NCBI GenBank assembly: GCA_016215625.1
Contig: JACRIW010000031.1
Coordinates: forward strand, 54,642 to 118,641
Length of the DNA: 64,000 bases
Source: Candidatus Eiseniibacteriota bacterium
GTDB lineage: Bacteria > Eisenbacteria > RBG-16-71-46
Direction: 5' to 3'
The position numbers were made by a program, and so were the translations under genes. Under the pieces are notes generated by a model that was not told where the DNA came from, did no database searches, and saw only the letters and a program-made list of their open reading frames with translations. This document shows, piece by piece, positions 52,649 through 61,625 of this stretch (positions are counted from its first letter, which is position 1; every line of letters starts with the position of its first letter).

Positions 52649-53425
52649 TCAGAATCCCCAGGCGAGTCCCAGCCGAAGGCCCATGCCGTCCGCGCTGACC
52701 GTCTCGCGGTAGGTGCCGCCGGTGAGCACGTTGTCCACGTCGCGGTTCAGCTCGCCTCCGTTCACGTACAGCTCGCCGGTGACGCGCGTGCGCCCCGACA
52801 GCGGCAGCGCGGCGCCGCCCCACAGCTGCCAGCCCCAGCCGCCGAACGTACCGTCGTACGTGTCGCCGGTCTGGAAGTTCTCGGCGCTCAGGCTGAGCAC
52901 TTCGTAGCCGGCCGCGGCGCCGAAGTACGGCACCACGCCGAGATCGTCGTCCGCCGAGATCTGCACGAACGCCATCAGCGGGAAAAAGTTGTACGACGCG
53001 CTCGCGAGATCCGTGCGCACCTCGATCGGCGTGCCGCCCGGGCCGATCTCGCTGTGGCTGACGCTCGAGGTCTTCTCGTTCTTGTGCGCCCAGTCCACGC
53101 CCACACCCAGCTGGATGTGCTCGTCGATCATCGGGCCGCCGCGGATGCCGAGGAGGAAGCGCTTGGACGCGTCGCCGTCGGGATCGTAGTAGCCGAGGTG
53201 AATCTGGCTGACGCTGGAAGAACCGAGCGTCGACCGCGACCCGCCGCGCGGGCGGTAGTGCGTGCCCATGAACTGCACGTCGGGAGCCGACGCGGTCGTG
53301 ACCGCGGCCAGGCTCGGGGTGGGCAGCACGAACTCCGAAGTCGTGGTGACGGCGTCGGCGCGGGTGACGGTGGTGACCAACAGCGCCGCGGTCATCGCGG
53401 CGAGATGCAGGTTGCGAGTGTTCAT
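52649..53425 (-). CDS. Outer-membrane beta-barrel-like protein
   Basis: 258 residues: signal peptide (MNTRNLHLAAMTAALLVTTVTRADA), then strands such as IHLGYYDPDGDASKRFLLGIRG, EHIQLGVGVDWAHKNE, VVPYFGAAAGYEVLSLSAE and WQLWGGAALPLSG, ending in GLRLGLAWGF with a terminal Phe as in barrels. ATG 53425 follows GGGGAGG. Function unknown. Confidence 0.8.
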   Translation of the reverse strand: MNTRNLHLAAMTAALLVTTVTRADAVTTTSEFVLPTPSLAAVTTASAPDVQFMGTHYRPRGGSRSTLGSSSVSQIHLGYYDPDGDASKRFLLGIRGGPMIDEHIQLGVGVDWAHKNEKTSSVSHSEIGPGGTPIEVRTDLASASYNFFPLMAFVQISADDDLGVVPYFGAAAGYEVLSLSAENFQTGDTYDGTFGGWGWQLWGGAALPLSGRTRVTGELYVNGGELNRDVDNVLTGGTYRETVSADGMGLRLGLAWGF

Positions 53426-53664
53426 TTCATCCTCCCCTGCCGGCCGGGGTCGTGCCGGTCTCGGTGTCACCCACGCTCTGGCACGCGCCGTGCCGAAGAG
53501 CGTCCGTGCTCTCAACGTCGTGTCGTGAGCGCGCGTAAAGCTAGTCCATTTCGCTCCGCGTGGGTGTGAGGTTACGGTCAGCCCGTTGCCAAGTCGCGCA
53601 ACGTGTCGCGAGACTGCCGCACTTCCCGCCGGCCGGCCGCCACCCCCTGCCCACTGGTACACCC

Positions 53665-54540
53665 ATGACGCTTCGGACGACTCCTTTATTCCCCGCCTTC
53701 CTGCTGGCGGTGCTCGCCTCGGGAGCCGCCTCGCCTCCGGCCGCGGCCGAGGTGAAGCACGGCCCGACGCTCGCGGTCGAGGACACCATGCGCACCGACA
53801 TCTCCGAGGTGCTCGTGCACGCCCCGCGCGTGACGCTCGACGAGATCCTCGACCGCGTGCACCGCGGCGAGATGCGCCGCGACTCCGCGCTGCGCGACCA
53901 GAGCTACCAGCTCACCGTGCGCGTCGTGCGCGACACCGACGGCAGGAAGAAGCCCGTGCTCGTGCAGGAGACCGTGGACCGCGTGTACATGCGCAGGCCG
54001 AACCAGTCGCGGACGGTGCGTCTGCGCGACTGGAGGCTGAAGCCGAAGAAGGACGAGAACGGCGAGGACAAGGGTGTGTCGGTCTCGGCCGACGCGGACA
54101 TGAGCGAGGAGATCGTGAACTTCGCGTTCCGCCCCGCGAACCGCGGCGAGTTCAAGTTCCGTATCGTCGGCCGCGAACTGCTCGGTGATCACCTGATCTA
54201 CAAGATCCGGTTCGAGCCGCGCTCGGCCCTCGACCAGTTCAATCCGAGCGGTCTCGTCTGGGTGGACACGCACGAGTACGTGATCGTGCGACAGCAGCTC
54301 GAGCTGAAGCAGTCGCCGGTGCCGCTGTTCCTGAAGGGCGTGCGCGGCGTCGTGATCGAACGCCAGCGCCAGGGCGACTTCTGGATGCTGTCGCGCATCC
54401 TCGCGCGCATGGACATGACCATCCCCATGCCGGGCTACGGGCGCTCGTTCGACATCGGGCTCCAGTTCTCGGACTACCGCATCAACGCCGGGCTGCCCGA
54501 TTCGCTGTTCGCGCCCGCACCGAAGGGGGCGCGCAAATGA
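53665..54540 (+). CDS. LolA-like outer-membrane lipoprotein-sorting domain protein
   Basis: 291 residues with a signal peptide (ending AAAE, about residue 27). The mature part has the half-barrel pattern of LolA/RseB-like proteins: KIRFEPRSALDQFNPSGLVWVD, then HEYVIVRQQLELKQSPVPLFLKG, ERQRQGDFWMLSRILARM. It may shuttle lipids or lipoproteins in the periplasm, which is a fold-level inference. The stop overlaps the ATG of the barrel gene (54537-54540), so the two are coupled and may form a periplasm/outer-membrane unit. Confidence 0.75.
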   Translation: MTLRTTPLFPAFLLAVLASGAASPPAAAEVKHGPTLAVEDTMRTDISEVLVHAPRVTLDEILDRVHRGEMRRDSALRDQSYQLTVRVVRDTDGRKKPVLVQETVDRVYMRRPNQSRTVRLRDWRLKPKKDENGEDKGVSVSADADMSEEIVNFAFRPANRGEFKFRIVGRELLGDHLIYKIRFEPRSALDQFNPSGLVWVDTHEYVIVRQQLELKQSPVPLFLKGVRGVVIERQRQGDFWMLSRILARMDMTIPMPGYGRSFDIGLQFSDYRINAGLPDSLFAPAPKGARK

Positions 54541-55901
54541 GCCGGCTCGCCTGCTTCACGCTGCGCGCGTTTCTCACCGCCGCGACGCTCGCCGCATGCC
54601 TCGCCCCCTCGCTCGCCCGCGCGCAGGGCGCGCCGGCGGACTCCTCCTTCGACGCGTACGTGCGCGGGCTCTCGGATTCGACCGACGCGTTCTTCGGGCT
54701 CACCGCGGCGCCGCCTGACACGGCCGGACTCGACAGCGCGCTCGCCGCGGGGCTGGCGAAGCCTCCCGGCGCGGCCACGGGCGCGCGGGTGTCGTGGAAG
54801 CCTTCGCTCGGCCACCGGCAGGCGTTCAACCGCGCGCTCGGCGTGACGCTCGGTGCGAACGTGGGACTCGGCGCGTCGCGCGGATGGGGCCGCGTGAACG
54901 GCTGGGTGGACCATGCGAACGGACCCGACCTGTGGCTCGGCGGCGGTTCGTACGCGAAGCGCTGGGGCGGCACGGAGGACGAAGACTTCAGCTACACACT
55001 CGGGCTCTCGGCCGGCCGCGGCTGGTCGGCGTTCGATCGCGATCACTTCGACCGGCTCTTCGACTCGGGCTACGCGCTGCTCTACGGCAACGACCGCAAC
55101 CACTACTACCGCACCGACGGCGCGGGCGCGTCGCTGTCGTTCGGGCGCAACGGCCGCTGGGGCACGATCCAGTACCGCAACCAGCTCGAGTCGCCGCTCG
55201 CGACGACCGCGTCGTGGAACCTGTTCCGCGCCGAGCCCGCGGTGTTCGAGAACCGAGCGGCCGCGCTCGGCCGTGCGAGTGAAGCCAAGGTCACCCTCGG
55301 CGGCCGCGTGCCGCGGCTGCCGGTGACGCTCGAAGCGCAGTGGTGGGGCGCGGGCGGACCACTGGGTGGCAACTTCGACTATTCGCGCGCCCGCTTCGCC
55401 GCCGGTGGCGCGTTCCCGCTCGGCACGCTGTTCGCGCTGCTGCCGCAGGTGCACTACGGCCGCGTGACCGGCGACGTGACGCCGCAGAACACGTTCTACC
55501 TCGGCGGCGGGCCCGGATTGCGTTCGGCCGAAGGCAAGTCGCTGCAGGGCGCGGGCGCGGCCGGCGCGTGCGTCGAAGTGCTGCTGCAGGACGACGTGCT
55601 GCACGCGCTGCACCTGCGCCAGCCGCCCACGTTCCCGATCCAGCTCTCGGCGTTCGCCGGGCTCGGCGCCACGTGGGGCCACGATCCCGTCACGGGGCTC
55701 GCGCTCGCGACGGACGCGAACTGGCCCGAGGCGCGCGAGTGGCAGCCGGAGGTCGGCGGCGCGGTGCTCTACCGCCCCGGCATTCCGCAGCCCGACTACT
55801 TCGTGCGTGTCGCGTACGCGGTGCCCGTCGGACCGGGCAACCGCGAGCCGCGACTCGCGCTCTCGCTCGGCACGATGCTGTCGTCGCTGCACCGCCGGTA
55901 G
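54537..55901 (+). CDS. Outer-membrane beta-barrel protein
   Basis: 454 residues: signal peptide (ending ARAQ, about residue 30), a short linker, then many alternating strands (ALGVTLGANVGLGASRGWGR, SYTLGLSAGRGWSAFDRDHF, GAGASLSFGRNGRWGTIQYR, QPDYFVRVAYAVPVG) and a final LALSLGTML strand. No POTRA domains are seen. It is co-translated with the LolA-like gene; a strong terminator follows. Confidence 0.78.
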   Translation: MSRLACFTLRAFLTAATLAACLAPSLARAQGAPADSSFDAYVRGLSDSTDAFFGLTAAPPDTAGLDSALAAGLAKPPGAATGARVSWKPSLGHRQAFNRALGVTLGANVGLGASRGWGRVNGWVDHANGPDLWLGGGSYAKRWGGTEDEDFSYTLGLSAGRGWSAFDRDHFDRLFDSGYALLYGNDRNHYYRTDGAGASLSFGRNGRWGTIQYRNQLESPLATTASWNLFRAEPAVFENRAAALGRASEAKVTLGGRVPRLPVTLEAQWWGAGGPLGGNFDYSRARFAAGGAFPLGTLFALLPQVHYGRVTGDVTPQNTFYLGGGPGLRSAEGKSLQGAGAAGACVEVLLQDDVLHALHLRQPPTFPIQLSAFAGLGATWGHDPVTGLALATDANWPEAREWQPEVGGAVLYRPGIPQPDYFVRVAYAVPVGPGNREPRLALSLGTMLSSLHRR

Positions 55902-55948
55902 CGCGCGAGCGCCCGCGGCCGGAGGCCGCGGCACCAGCCAGCGGAAGA

Positions 55949-55978
55949 AAGCCCCGGCGGGTCTCCCCGCCGGGGCTT
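55949..55978 (+). terminator. Intrinsic-type terminator hairpin
   Basis: AAGCCCCGGCGGG (55949-55961) pairs perfectly over 13 bases with 55966-55978 around TCTC. It lies 47 bases after the stop of the barrel gene. Adenines before it would also give a T run on the other strand. Confidence 0.8.
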
Positions 55979-56061
55979 CGCGATCCCGTCCCGTCCCCTT
56001 GCCCTGGCACCCTGCGGGTTGGTGATCGCGTGAACATTCGAGGCCCGCGCGGCGCGCGGCT

Positions 56062-56385
56062 TCAACGCGTGCGGTCGTTGTGCTTCAGCCGCGCGATGCG
56101 GCGGCTCTGCTGGTTCTGCGCGTGCGCGAGCTTGCGGCGCTCGTGCGGCGTGACCACGCCGTCGGCCTTCGCGCGCGCTTCCATGCGGTGGACGCGCACC
56201 TGCCCGCGCACGAGCTGGCGCGTCTCGCCGCGCGTGAGTTCGCCACTGCGCACTCCTTCGCGGATGCGCTCGCCCTGGCGCGCCTCGCGGCGGTCCACGC
56301 GCGGCGTGGCGCCATGGGCGGAGGCGATGGTGGCGGTGACGGTGGCGAACGCGGCGACCAGCAACAGCACTCGGAGCGTCTTCAT
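56062..56385 (-). CDS. Small secreted basic protein
   Basis: 107 residues. Signal peptide MKTLRVLLLVAAFATVTA...ASA (about 1-23) and an Arg/Lys-rich helical mature part with repeated RxGE/RxGV units (EARQGERIREGVRSGELTRG) and DGVVTPHERRKLAHA, which resembles an EF-hand-like turn. AGAGGAGG stands before the ATG at 56385. Proteins of this kind are common in GC-rich bacteria; function unknown. Confidence 0.78.
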   Translation of the reverse strand: MKTLRVLLLVAAFATVTATIASAHGATPRVDRREARQGERIREGVRSGELTRGETRQLVRGQVRVHRMEARAKADGVVTPHERRKLAHAQNQQSRRIARLKHNDRTR

Positions 56386-56635
56386 GTCGTCCTCCTCTGG
56401 AAGATGGCCGGTGGCCTCGTGGGCCGCCGAGGGGAGCAGCGTGGCGTGACGCTCATGCCTCACTGCAGGGCGCGTGCCGTGCGTGCCTGCCGCGGAGAAT
56501 CGCGCGAATTCCCGCGAAAAGACCGGTGTTCCGGGGAACGCAAAGCGGCCGGGTGAACCGTGGGGTTCACCCGGCCGCACGCGCCGTGGACGAAATCGTC
56601 CAGCAACGTTTCGGGGACTGCGAGCGTCCGCGCGT

Positions 56636-56869
56636 TCAGCGCGTCGCGCGTTCCAGCGTCGCGAGCAGTCCGTCGAGCAGCCCGCGCACGAACTTCACCG
56701 CCGCCACCACCTCCGGGTCGCGCCAGTGCAACCACACCCAGCCCGCGAGCAGGAACACCGCGATCGGCAGCACGGCCACGACCACCGCCCAGGCGCGCAG
56801 CACGCCCATGGCGATCCACCCCCACCACGGCAGCGAATCGCGATGCCACGAGTTCGGGCGTTCGCTCAT
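56636..56869 (-). CDS. Small single-pass or two-pass membrane protein
   Basis: 77 residues with one long hydrophobic segment ([33 protein letters not shown]) and a C-terminal amphipathic helix. The ATG overlaps the stop of the GNAT gene (56866-56869), supporting it as a real gene. No family recognised. Confidence 0.65.
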   Translation of the reverse strand: MSERPNSWHRDSLPWWGWIAMGVLRAWAVVVAVLPIAVFLLAGWVWLHWRDPEVVAAVKFVRGLLDGLLATLERATR

Positions 56870-57351
56870 GCGCCGAGGTCGAGCTCCATGTAGCGGATGC
56901 CCGGCAGCGGGTTCTCGTAGTAGCGCTCGATGTCGCGGAAGCCGAGCGACTCGTAGAGCGCGTTCGCCGCGCGCATGCGCTCGCGGATCGTGTCGAGCCG
57001 CATGCTCGCATAGCCGATCGCGCGCGCGTCCGCGACCACGCGCTCGGCGAGCAGCCGGCCGACGCCGCGCCCGCGCGCGTGCTCGCGCACGTAGAGCCGC
57101 TTCATCTCGGCCACGCCCGGCGCGAACTCGCGCAGCGCGATGCAGCCCGCCAGCAGCCCGTCGCAGTCCGCGAGGTAGAGCCGCCCCGAGGGCGGCGCGT
57201 AGCGGCCGGGCAGCGAGGCGAGTTCGGCCTCGAAGCCCTGGAAGCAGAGGCTGAAGTCGAGCCAGCGTTCGTATTCGCGGAAGAGTTCGCGCACGTCGTC
57301 GAGGTCGGTCTCGACCGCGGCGCGCAGCGTGGGAGGAGCGGCGTTCGTCAT
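56866..57351 (-). CDS. GNAT-family N-acetyltransferase
   Basis: 161 residues. The acetyl-CoA motif [21 protein letters not shown] and the C-terminal [20 protein letters not shown] are typical. It is likely an amino-acid or small-amine acetyltransferase; the substrate is unknown. ATG at 57351. Divergent from the esterase gene. Confidence 0.9.
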   Translation of the reverse strand: MTNAAPPTLRAAVETDLDDVRELFREYERWLDFSLCFQGFEAELASLPGRYAPPSGRLYLADCDGLLAGCIALREFAPGVAEMKRLYVREHARGRGVGRLLAERVVADARAIGYASMRLDTIRERMRAANALYESLGFRDIERYYENPLPGIRYMELDLGA

Positions 57352-57450
57352 GAAACGAAAAGTAACTCGGGCGCCCACGCACTGCACGCTCGACATGGCT
57401 GCGACGCGCTGCCTATGGTGGGCCCGTCCCGTTTCCGGAGGAATCGTTTC

Positions 57451-58209
57451 ATGCACGGTTCGCTGCTGTGGCTCGCACCGCTGTTCCTGCTCGCCGCCGT
57501 GAACACGTCCGACGGCCAGAATCCGCCCGCTTCCGACCGGTTCGTCGCGCGCGAAGTGACCGTCGCCGGGGAGAAGCACCGGTTCATGGTGTGGCTGCCG
57601 CCCGGTCACGACGCGAAACAGAAGTGGCCCGCGATCGTGTTCCTGCACGGCTCGGGCGAATCGGGCACGGACGGCGAGCGCCCCACGTGGGTCGGGCTCG
57701 GCCCCGCGCTCAAGGCGCATCCCGAGCAGTGGCCGTACGTCGTCGTGTTCCCGCAGAAGCCCAGCGACCAGGAGGAGTGGGAGGAGCGCGAGGCGGTCGC
57801 GCTCACGGCGCTCGAGGACGCGACGCGCGCGTACGGCATCGATCCGAAGCGCGTCGCGCTCATGGGCATGTCGCAGGGCGGACACGGCACGTGGTTCCTC
57901 GGCGCGCGCCATCCCGAACGCTGGCGCTGCCTCGTGCCCATCTGCGGCTACGGCCGCCCGCACTGCATCACCGGCCGCATCGCGGCGCTGCCCGTGTGGG
58001 CGTTCCACGGCCTGCGCGACGACGTCGTGGATCCGCGCGAGACGCAGGCGACGATCGCGCAGACGCGCGAGATCCGGATGCAGCGCGGGCTGGATCCCGA
58101 GACCGCGCTCCTCACGCTGTTCCCCGAAGCGAACCACAACGCCTGGGACCCCGCGATCGCGCACGATTCGCTGCACGTGTGGCTGCGCGGGCAACTCGGC
58201 GTGCGCTGA
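57451..58209 (+). CDS. Secreted alpha/beta hydrolase (esterase/LpqC-like)
   Basis: 252 residues. N-terminal signal or anchor ([19 protein letters not shown]), then [12 protein letters not shown] (oxyanion region), nucleophile elbow GMSQGG (Ser141), Asp in [10 protein letters not shown] and His in [10 protein letters not shown]. It fits feruloyl/phospholipase-type carboxylesterases. TCCGGAGGAA stands before the ATG at 57451. The next gene follows after 24 bases. Confidence 0.88.
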   Translation: MHGSLLWLAPLFLLAAVNTSDGQNPPASDRFVAREVTVAGEKHRFMVWLPPGHDAKQKWPAIVFLHGSGESGTDGERPTWVGLGPALKAHPEQWPYVVVFPQKPSDQEEWEEREAVALTALEDATRAYGIDPKRVALMGMSQGGHGTWFLGARHPERWRCLVPICGYGRPHCITGRIAALPVWAFHGLRDDVVDPRETQATIAQTREIRMQRGLDPETALLTLFPEANHNAWDPAIAHDSLHVWLRGQLGVR

Positions 58210-58233
58210 CCCACCGCCACAAACGGAGGTTGC

Positions 58234-58590
58234 ATGCAGTTCGTGTTCATCGGTCTCGCGGCCGGCGTGCTGTCGGGCCTGTTCGGCATCGGCGGCGGAG
58301 TCGTGATCGTGCCGGCGCTCATCCTGTTCGCGGGACTGAAGGCGAACGACGCGACGGGCACGTCGCTCGGCGCGCTGCTGCTTCCGGTCGGCCTGCTCGG
58401 CGCGTGGAGCTGGTGGCAGAAGGGTCACGTGAACGTGAAGGCGTCGATGCTCATCGCGCTCGGCCTCGCGATCGGCGCCTTCTTCGGAGCGCAGCTCGGA
58501 CTGCGCATGTCCGTCCCCGTGCTGCAGCGCTCGTTCGCCATCTTCCTCGTGGCGGTCGCCGTGCAGCTCTGGATGAAAGCGTCGCACTGA
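58234..58590 (+). CDS. TauE/SafE-family membrane permease, half-size
   Basis: 118 residues, about half of normal TauE/SafE (240-270). Only one family repeat is present ([23 protein letters not shown], then [20 protein letters not shown]). Such four-helix forms occur in nature and may dimerise, so this need not be a broken gene. Family role: export of sulfite or other organic/inorganic sulfur anions. Confidence 0.85.
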   Translation: MQFVFIGLAAGVLSGLFGIGGGVVIVPALILFAGLKANDATGTSLGALLLPVGLLGAWSWWQKGHVNVKASMLIALGLAIGAFFGAQLGLRMSVPVLQRSFAIFLVAVAVQLWMKASH

Positions 58591-58620
58591 GCGGCGCTGC
58601 CGTTTTTCCACGGCGGTAAC

Positions 58621-58654
58621 ACGCGCGTCACCGGATCGAACCGGTGGCGCGCGT
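58621..58654. terminator. GC-rich hairpin after the TauE/SafE gene
   Basis: ACGCGCG and CACCGG (58621-58634, one unpaired T) pair with CCGGTG and CGCGCGT (58641-58654) around ATCGAA. No T run. Confidence 0.5.
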
Positions 58655-58962
58655 ACTGTGTTCGGCGAAGGGAACGAACGGTGCCGGCCATCCGGCGCGG
58701 GTCGAAACGGGAAACCGGGCCCGCGACGGACGAAGACGGAGGGCGCGTTCGGATCCCGCCAGTGACCGCTTGCCGGTGCGCGGGTCGCCACCTCTGGCCC
58801 TCGGCGCCACGACCTCGACGGCCGGACTGCGGTGCGAGCGCCGGGAGTCGCTCCCGCGAGGGCGAAGCCTGGCGTCTTGCGTCGGCGGGGCGAGCGGCTC
58901 GCGGCGAGACGAAGACTTGGCTTGAGCTTCGCGCGGCGGTGTTCGAAACTGCCTGCAGCAGC

Positions 58963-59027
58963 AAGCGCCTCGATTCTTACGCCACCCATCCAAGAGAGCG
59001 AAAGCTCCGCGTGAGGACGAGGCGCTT
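58963..59027. repeat. Inverted repeat in the NYN leader
   Basis: AAGCGCCTCG (58963-58972) is exact and inverted at 59018-59027, spacer 45 bases, ending 36 bases before the NYN start. It could be a leader hairpin or regulator site. Confidence 0.5.
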
Positions 59028-59063
59028 TCCATTTTCTCGAGACCCGCCCCCGCCGAGGTCGCC

Positions 59064-59753
59064 ATGGGCGATCGAGTGGCATTCCTCCTCGACGGTGGAT
59101 TCGTGAGGGCCAAGTTCACCTCGCGTATCGGGCACTTTCCCGAAGCGCAGGACGTGATCCTGTTCGTCCACGCGCGCATGGCTCACCCTCAACTTGCCGA
59201 TGCGTCGCTCTTCCGCATCTACTGGTACGACGCGCCCCCCCTCGCGGGCCGCAAGACGCACCCGCTGAGTCGTGAGCCTTATCTCTTCGAATCACGTCCG
59301 ACGTTCGGGCGAAACCAGCGTCTTCAGGACTCCCTCGCGACGACCGCGGATGTCGCGGTTCGGCGCGGCGAGGTCGTTTTCCAGGGCTGGCGGCTTCGAG
59401 ATCAGAGCCTTGCCCAGCTGCGCCGCGCATCGCGCCCCCTCGAACCCGGCGACATCGCTCCGAACTTCGAACAGAAGGGGGTCGATCTCCGAATCGGCCT
59501 CGACGTCGCATGGCTGTCACTGAAGAGAATCGTGGACACGATCGTGCTGGTGTCCGGCGACAGCGACTTCATTCCCGCCATGAAGTTCGCGAGGCGCGAG
59601 GGTGTTCGGGTGCTGCTGGAAACCCTCGGGCACGGCGTGCACCGAGGCATGAGGGAGCACGCCGACTTCGTCTTCGAGTCCCTGCAGGATGCGGGGGAGC
59701 CGATTCCCCTTACCTCGCGTGGATCTTCAGCTGGCCCCACGAGCGGCGGGTGA
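59064..59753 (+). CDS. NYN/LabA-like PIN-fold nuclease domain protein
   Basis: 229 residues. Predicted metal-binding Asp residues of the NYN fold are in place: Asp10 in [19 protein letters not shown] and [12 protein letters not shown]. These proteins are putative RNases. Base use is slightly less GC-rich than neighbours. The end overlaps the end of the convergent cohesin-like gene by 44 bases, so one of the two C-termini may be shorter in the cell. Confidence 0.88.
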   Translation: MGDRVAFLLDGGFVRAKFTSRIGHFPEAQDVILFVHARMAHPQLADASLFRIYWYDAPPLAGRKTHPLSREPYLFESRPTFGRNQRLQDSLATTADVAVRRGEVVFQGWRLRDQSLAQLRRASRPLEPGDIAPNFEQKGVDLRIGLDVAWLSLKRIVDTIVLVSGDSDFIPAMKFARREGVRVLLETLGHGVHRGMREHADFVFESLQDAGEPIPLTSRGSSAGPTSGG

Positions 59754-60252
59754 TCGCGGTCGGGGCGGCGACGTGCACGATGCCGCCGCTGCAGCCGGGC
59801 AGCAGCGAGACGTTGTCGCTGTCGCGCATCTCGGCGAGCGTGCACTGCACCGGCGCATCGCCGGGCACGAGCGCTTTGAAGCGCACGTACGCGGCCACGC
59901 CGGGACCCTGCGCGGTGCCGTTGAGTTTCGCCACGTCGAGCCACGCGGTGTCGGCCGGCGCGCTCACGTCGAAGATCATGTGCTCGAACCACGCGCCCCC
60001 GCCGTCGGTGAACACGTTGCCCGCGGTCATGCTCACGAGCTGGAGCCGCGTCGCGGAATAGCCCCACGCGGTCTGCATGCCCTTGAGGTCCGAGACGGCG
60101 TCGCAGGTCACGCGCAGCGTGAACGTGGCGCCCACCTGCACGGTCGTGTCGGCGGGAGAAATGCTCAGCACGGCGGCACGCGCGCCGGGCGCGGCGCACG
60201 ACGTCAGGGCGGCGAGAACCAGGCACAGAGCGGCACACTGCGCGCGAAACAT
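59710..60252 (-). CDS. Cohesin-like domain lipoprotein
   Basis: 180 residues. The lipobox ALTSC follows a short signal peptide. The mature part matches the cohesin/dockerin-type beta-sandwich pattern: VLSISPADTTVQVGATFTL, GMQTAWGYSATRLQLVSM, and VRFKALVPGDAPVQC. In this setting it is an exported beta-sandwich domain, not proof of a cellulosome. The second of two adjacent ATGs (60252) has GGAG at a better distance than the first (60255). Confidence 0.75.
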   Translation of the reverse strand: MFRAQCAALCLVLAALTSCAAPGARAAVLSISPADTTVQVGATFTLRVTCDAVSDLKGMQTAWGYSATRLQLVSMTAGNVFTDGGGAWFEHMIFDVSAPADTAWLDVAKLNGTAQGPGVAAYVRFKALVPGDAPVQCTLAEMRDSDNVSLLPGCSGGIVHVAAPTAITRRSWGQLKIHAR

Positions 60253-60416
60253 CATCAGCTCCGTCGGTGAAACGAGCGGGGTGCAGGAAGGCGTGAGCGA
60301 TGATGATTTTGTGGGACTTCGGCGGCCGGCGTCCAGCCTCGAGTTCGAGCATCCCGGCGCGCGCTGGGGATCATGCCCCCCCCTGAAGCGAAGGGTTTGG
60401 CGAGTGCGTGGAGGCC

Positions 60417-61625
60417 TCAGCCCACCCGCTTCCAGACGCGTGCGGCGCATTCCTGCGCGCGCGAGAACACCCGGCGCTCGTCCACGCTGACCAGCACGCC
60501 GTTGTCCATCACGACGTTGCCCGCCACGACCACGCCCGCGACGGGCGCGCGCAGCAGGCCCGACCAGAGGTGCGCGTTGAGCGTGCGCGACGAGAACTCG
60601 GTCGCGGCGTGGTAGTCGAGCAGGATGAAGTCGGCGGGCGCGCCGGGCTTGATCTGCCCGAGCTCCTCGCCGAAGTGATCCGACGCCCAGCGGGCGCCGT
60701 TCACGAACAGCCGCCGGTAGTGCGCGTCGGCCATGCTCGGCTGGTACGCGCCGTCGGGCACGGGCGGCGCGTTGGCGCCGTCGTCGCTTCCCCACGCCAC
60801 TTCCGTTTCGCGCACGAGCGCCGCGACGCTGCCGGTGCCCGTCGCGCACAGCGCGTCGCCGCGATCGCGCACGGCGCCGACGAGTCCGCGCGGCGCGCAT
60901 TCGGCGTGCGCCCACAGCGCGGGCAGGCGCGTCGCGGGCAGCGACTGCTTGCCGCCCCAGCGCTCGGCCGGCGTCAGGTCGAGCGCGAGGTCCACGTGCA
61001 CGGCCAGGCCACCCGCGCTCTCCATGGCCTCGGCGAGCAGCGTCTCGATGCCCTGCAACGTCGTCGCCTGCACGCCGAGCATGCCGCGCAGCCGGCCGCG
61101 GCCGGTGCGCTCGAGGTCGCGCGCGAAGCCGACGCACTCGTCGATCGCCGCGCGGCGCTCGAGCGGCGTGTCGTCCTCCGCGGCGCCGTAGCACGTCGCG
61201 ACGCGCACGCCGACCTTCTCGGCGGCGGTGATCACCTCGGTGAGCGACAGGTCGAGGCACGCGCCCGAACGGTGGAAGTCCACGACCGTCGTGACGCCGT
61301 GGCGCACGCCCTCGACGAGCGCCGCCTGCACGGCCCACGACACGTCCTCGGCGGACAGCGCGCGGTCGTAGCGCTGCCATTCGGCTCCCGTGCGCAGGCC
61401 GAGCCCGCGCGAGAGGTGCCGCGCGAGGTGGGCGTGCGTGTTGACGAAGCCGGGCATGAGCACGCGCCCGCGCGCCGGCCACAGCGTTTCGTCCGGGTAC
61501 GCCGCGGCGAGGTCGCCGAGCGTCGAGATGTTGGCGATGTGGGAGCCGACGACGCGTACGGCGGCGTTGTCGTAGACGAGCGGCTCGGGGCCGCCCGTCA
61601 CCACGGTGCACGGTCCGACGATCAC
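60417..61625 (-). CDS. Amidohydrolase (SsnA/guanine-deaminase-like)
   Basis: 402 residues of TIM-barrel metal hydrolase: GFVNTHAHLARHLSRGL with HxH, VHVDLAL, AHAEC and WGSDDGAN. The C-terminal part ends in a small beta domain (LLDYHAATEFSSRT). The start is a GTG at 61625 that overlaps the stop of the next amidohydrolase gene (61622-61625). Two such enzymes in tandem suggest a shared catabolic route for purine-like or related heterocycles, an inference only. Confidence 0.85.
   Translation of the reverse strand: MIVGPCTVVTGGPEPLVYDNAAVRVVGSHIANISTLGDLAAAYPDETLWPARGRVLMPGFVNTHAHLARHLSRGLGLRTGAEWQRYDRALSAEDVSWAVQAALVEGVRHGVTTVVDFHRSGACLDLSLTEVITAAEKVGVRVATCYGAAEDDTPLERRAAIDECVGFARDLERTGRGRLRGMLGVQATTLQGIETLLAEAMESAGGLAVHVDLALDLTPAERWGGKQSLPATRLPALWAHAECAPRGLVGAVRDRGDALCATGTGSVAALVRETEVAWGSDDGANAPPVPDGAYQPSMADAHYRRLFVNGARWASDHFGEELGQIKPGAPADFILLDYHAATEFSSRTLNAHLWSGLLRAPVAGVVVAGNVVMDNGVLVSVDERRVFSRAQECAARVWKRVG

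Larger units (their letters stand above)
58591..59063. other. Intergenic region upstream of the NYN gene
   Basis: It has a likely terminator at 58621-58654 and the inverted repeat 58963-58972 with 59018-59027. Otherwise no gene or RNA is supported in about 470 bases. Confidence 0.5.

Noticed and set aside
58234..58590. Broken TauE/SafE gene
   Set aside because: Intact start, stop and one complete repeat; half-size forms are known, so not called a pseudogene.
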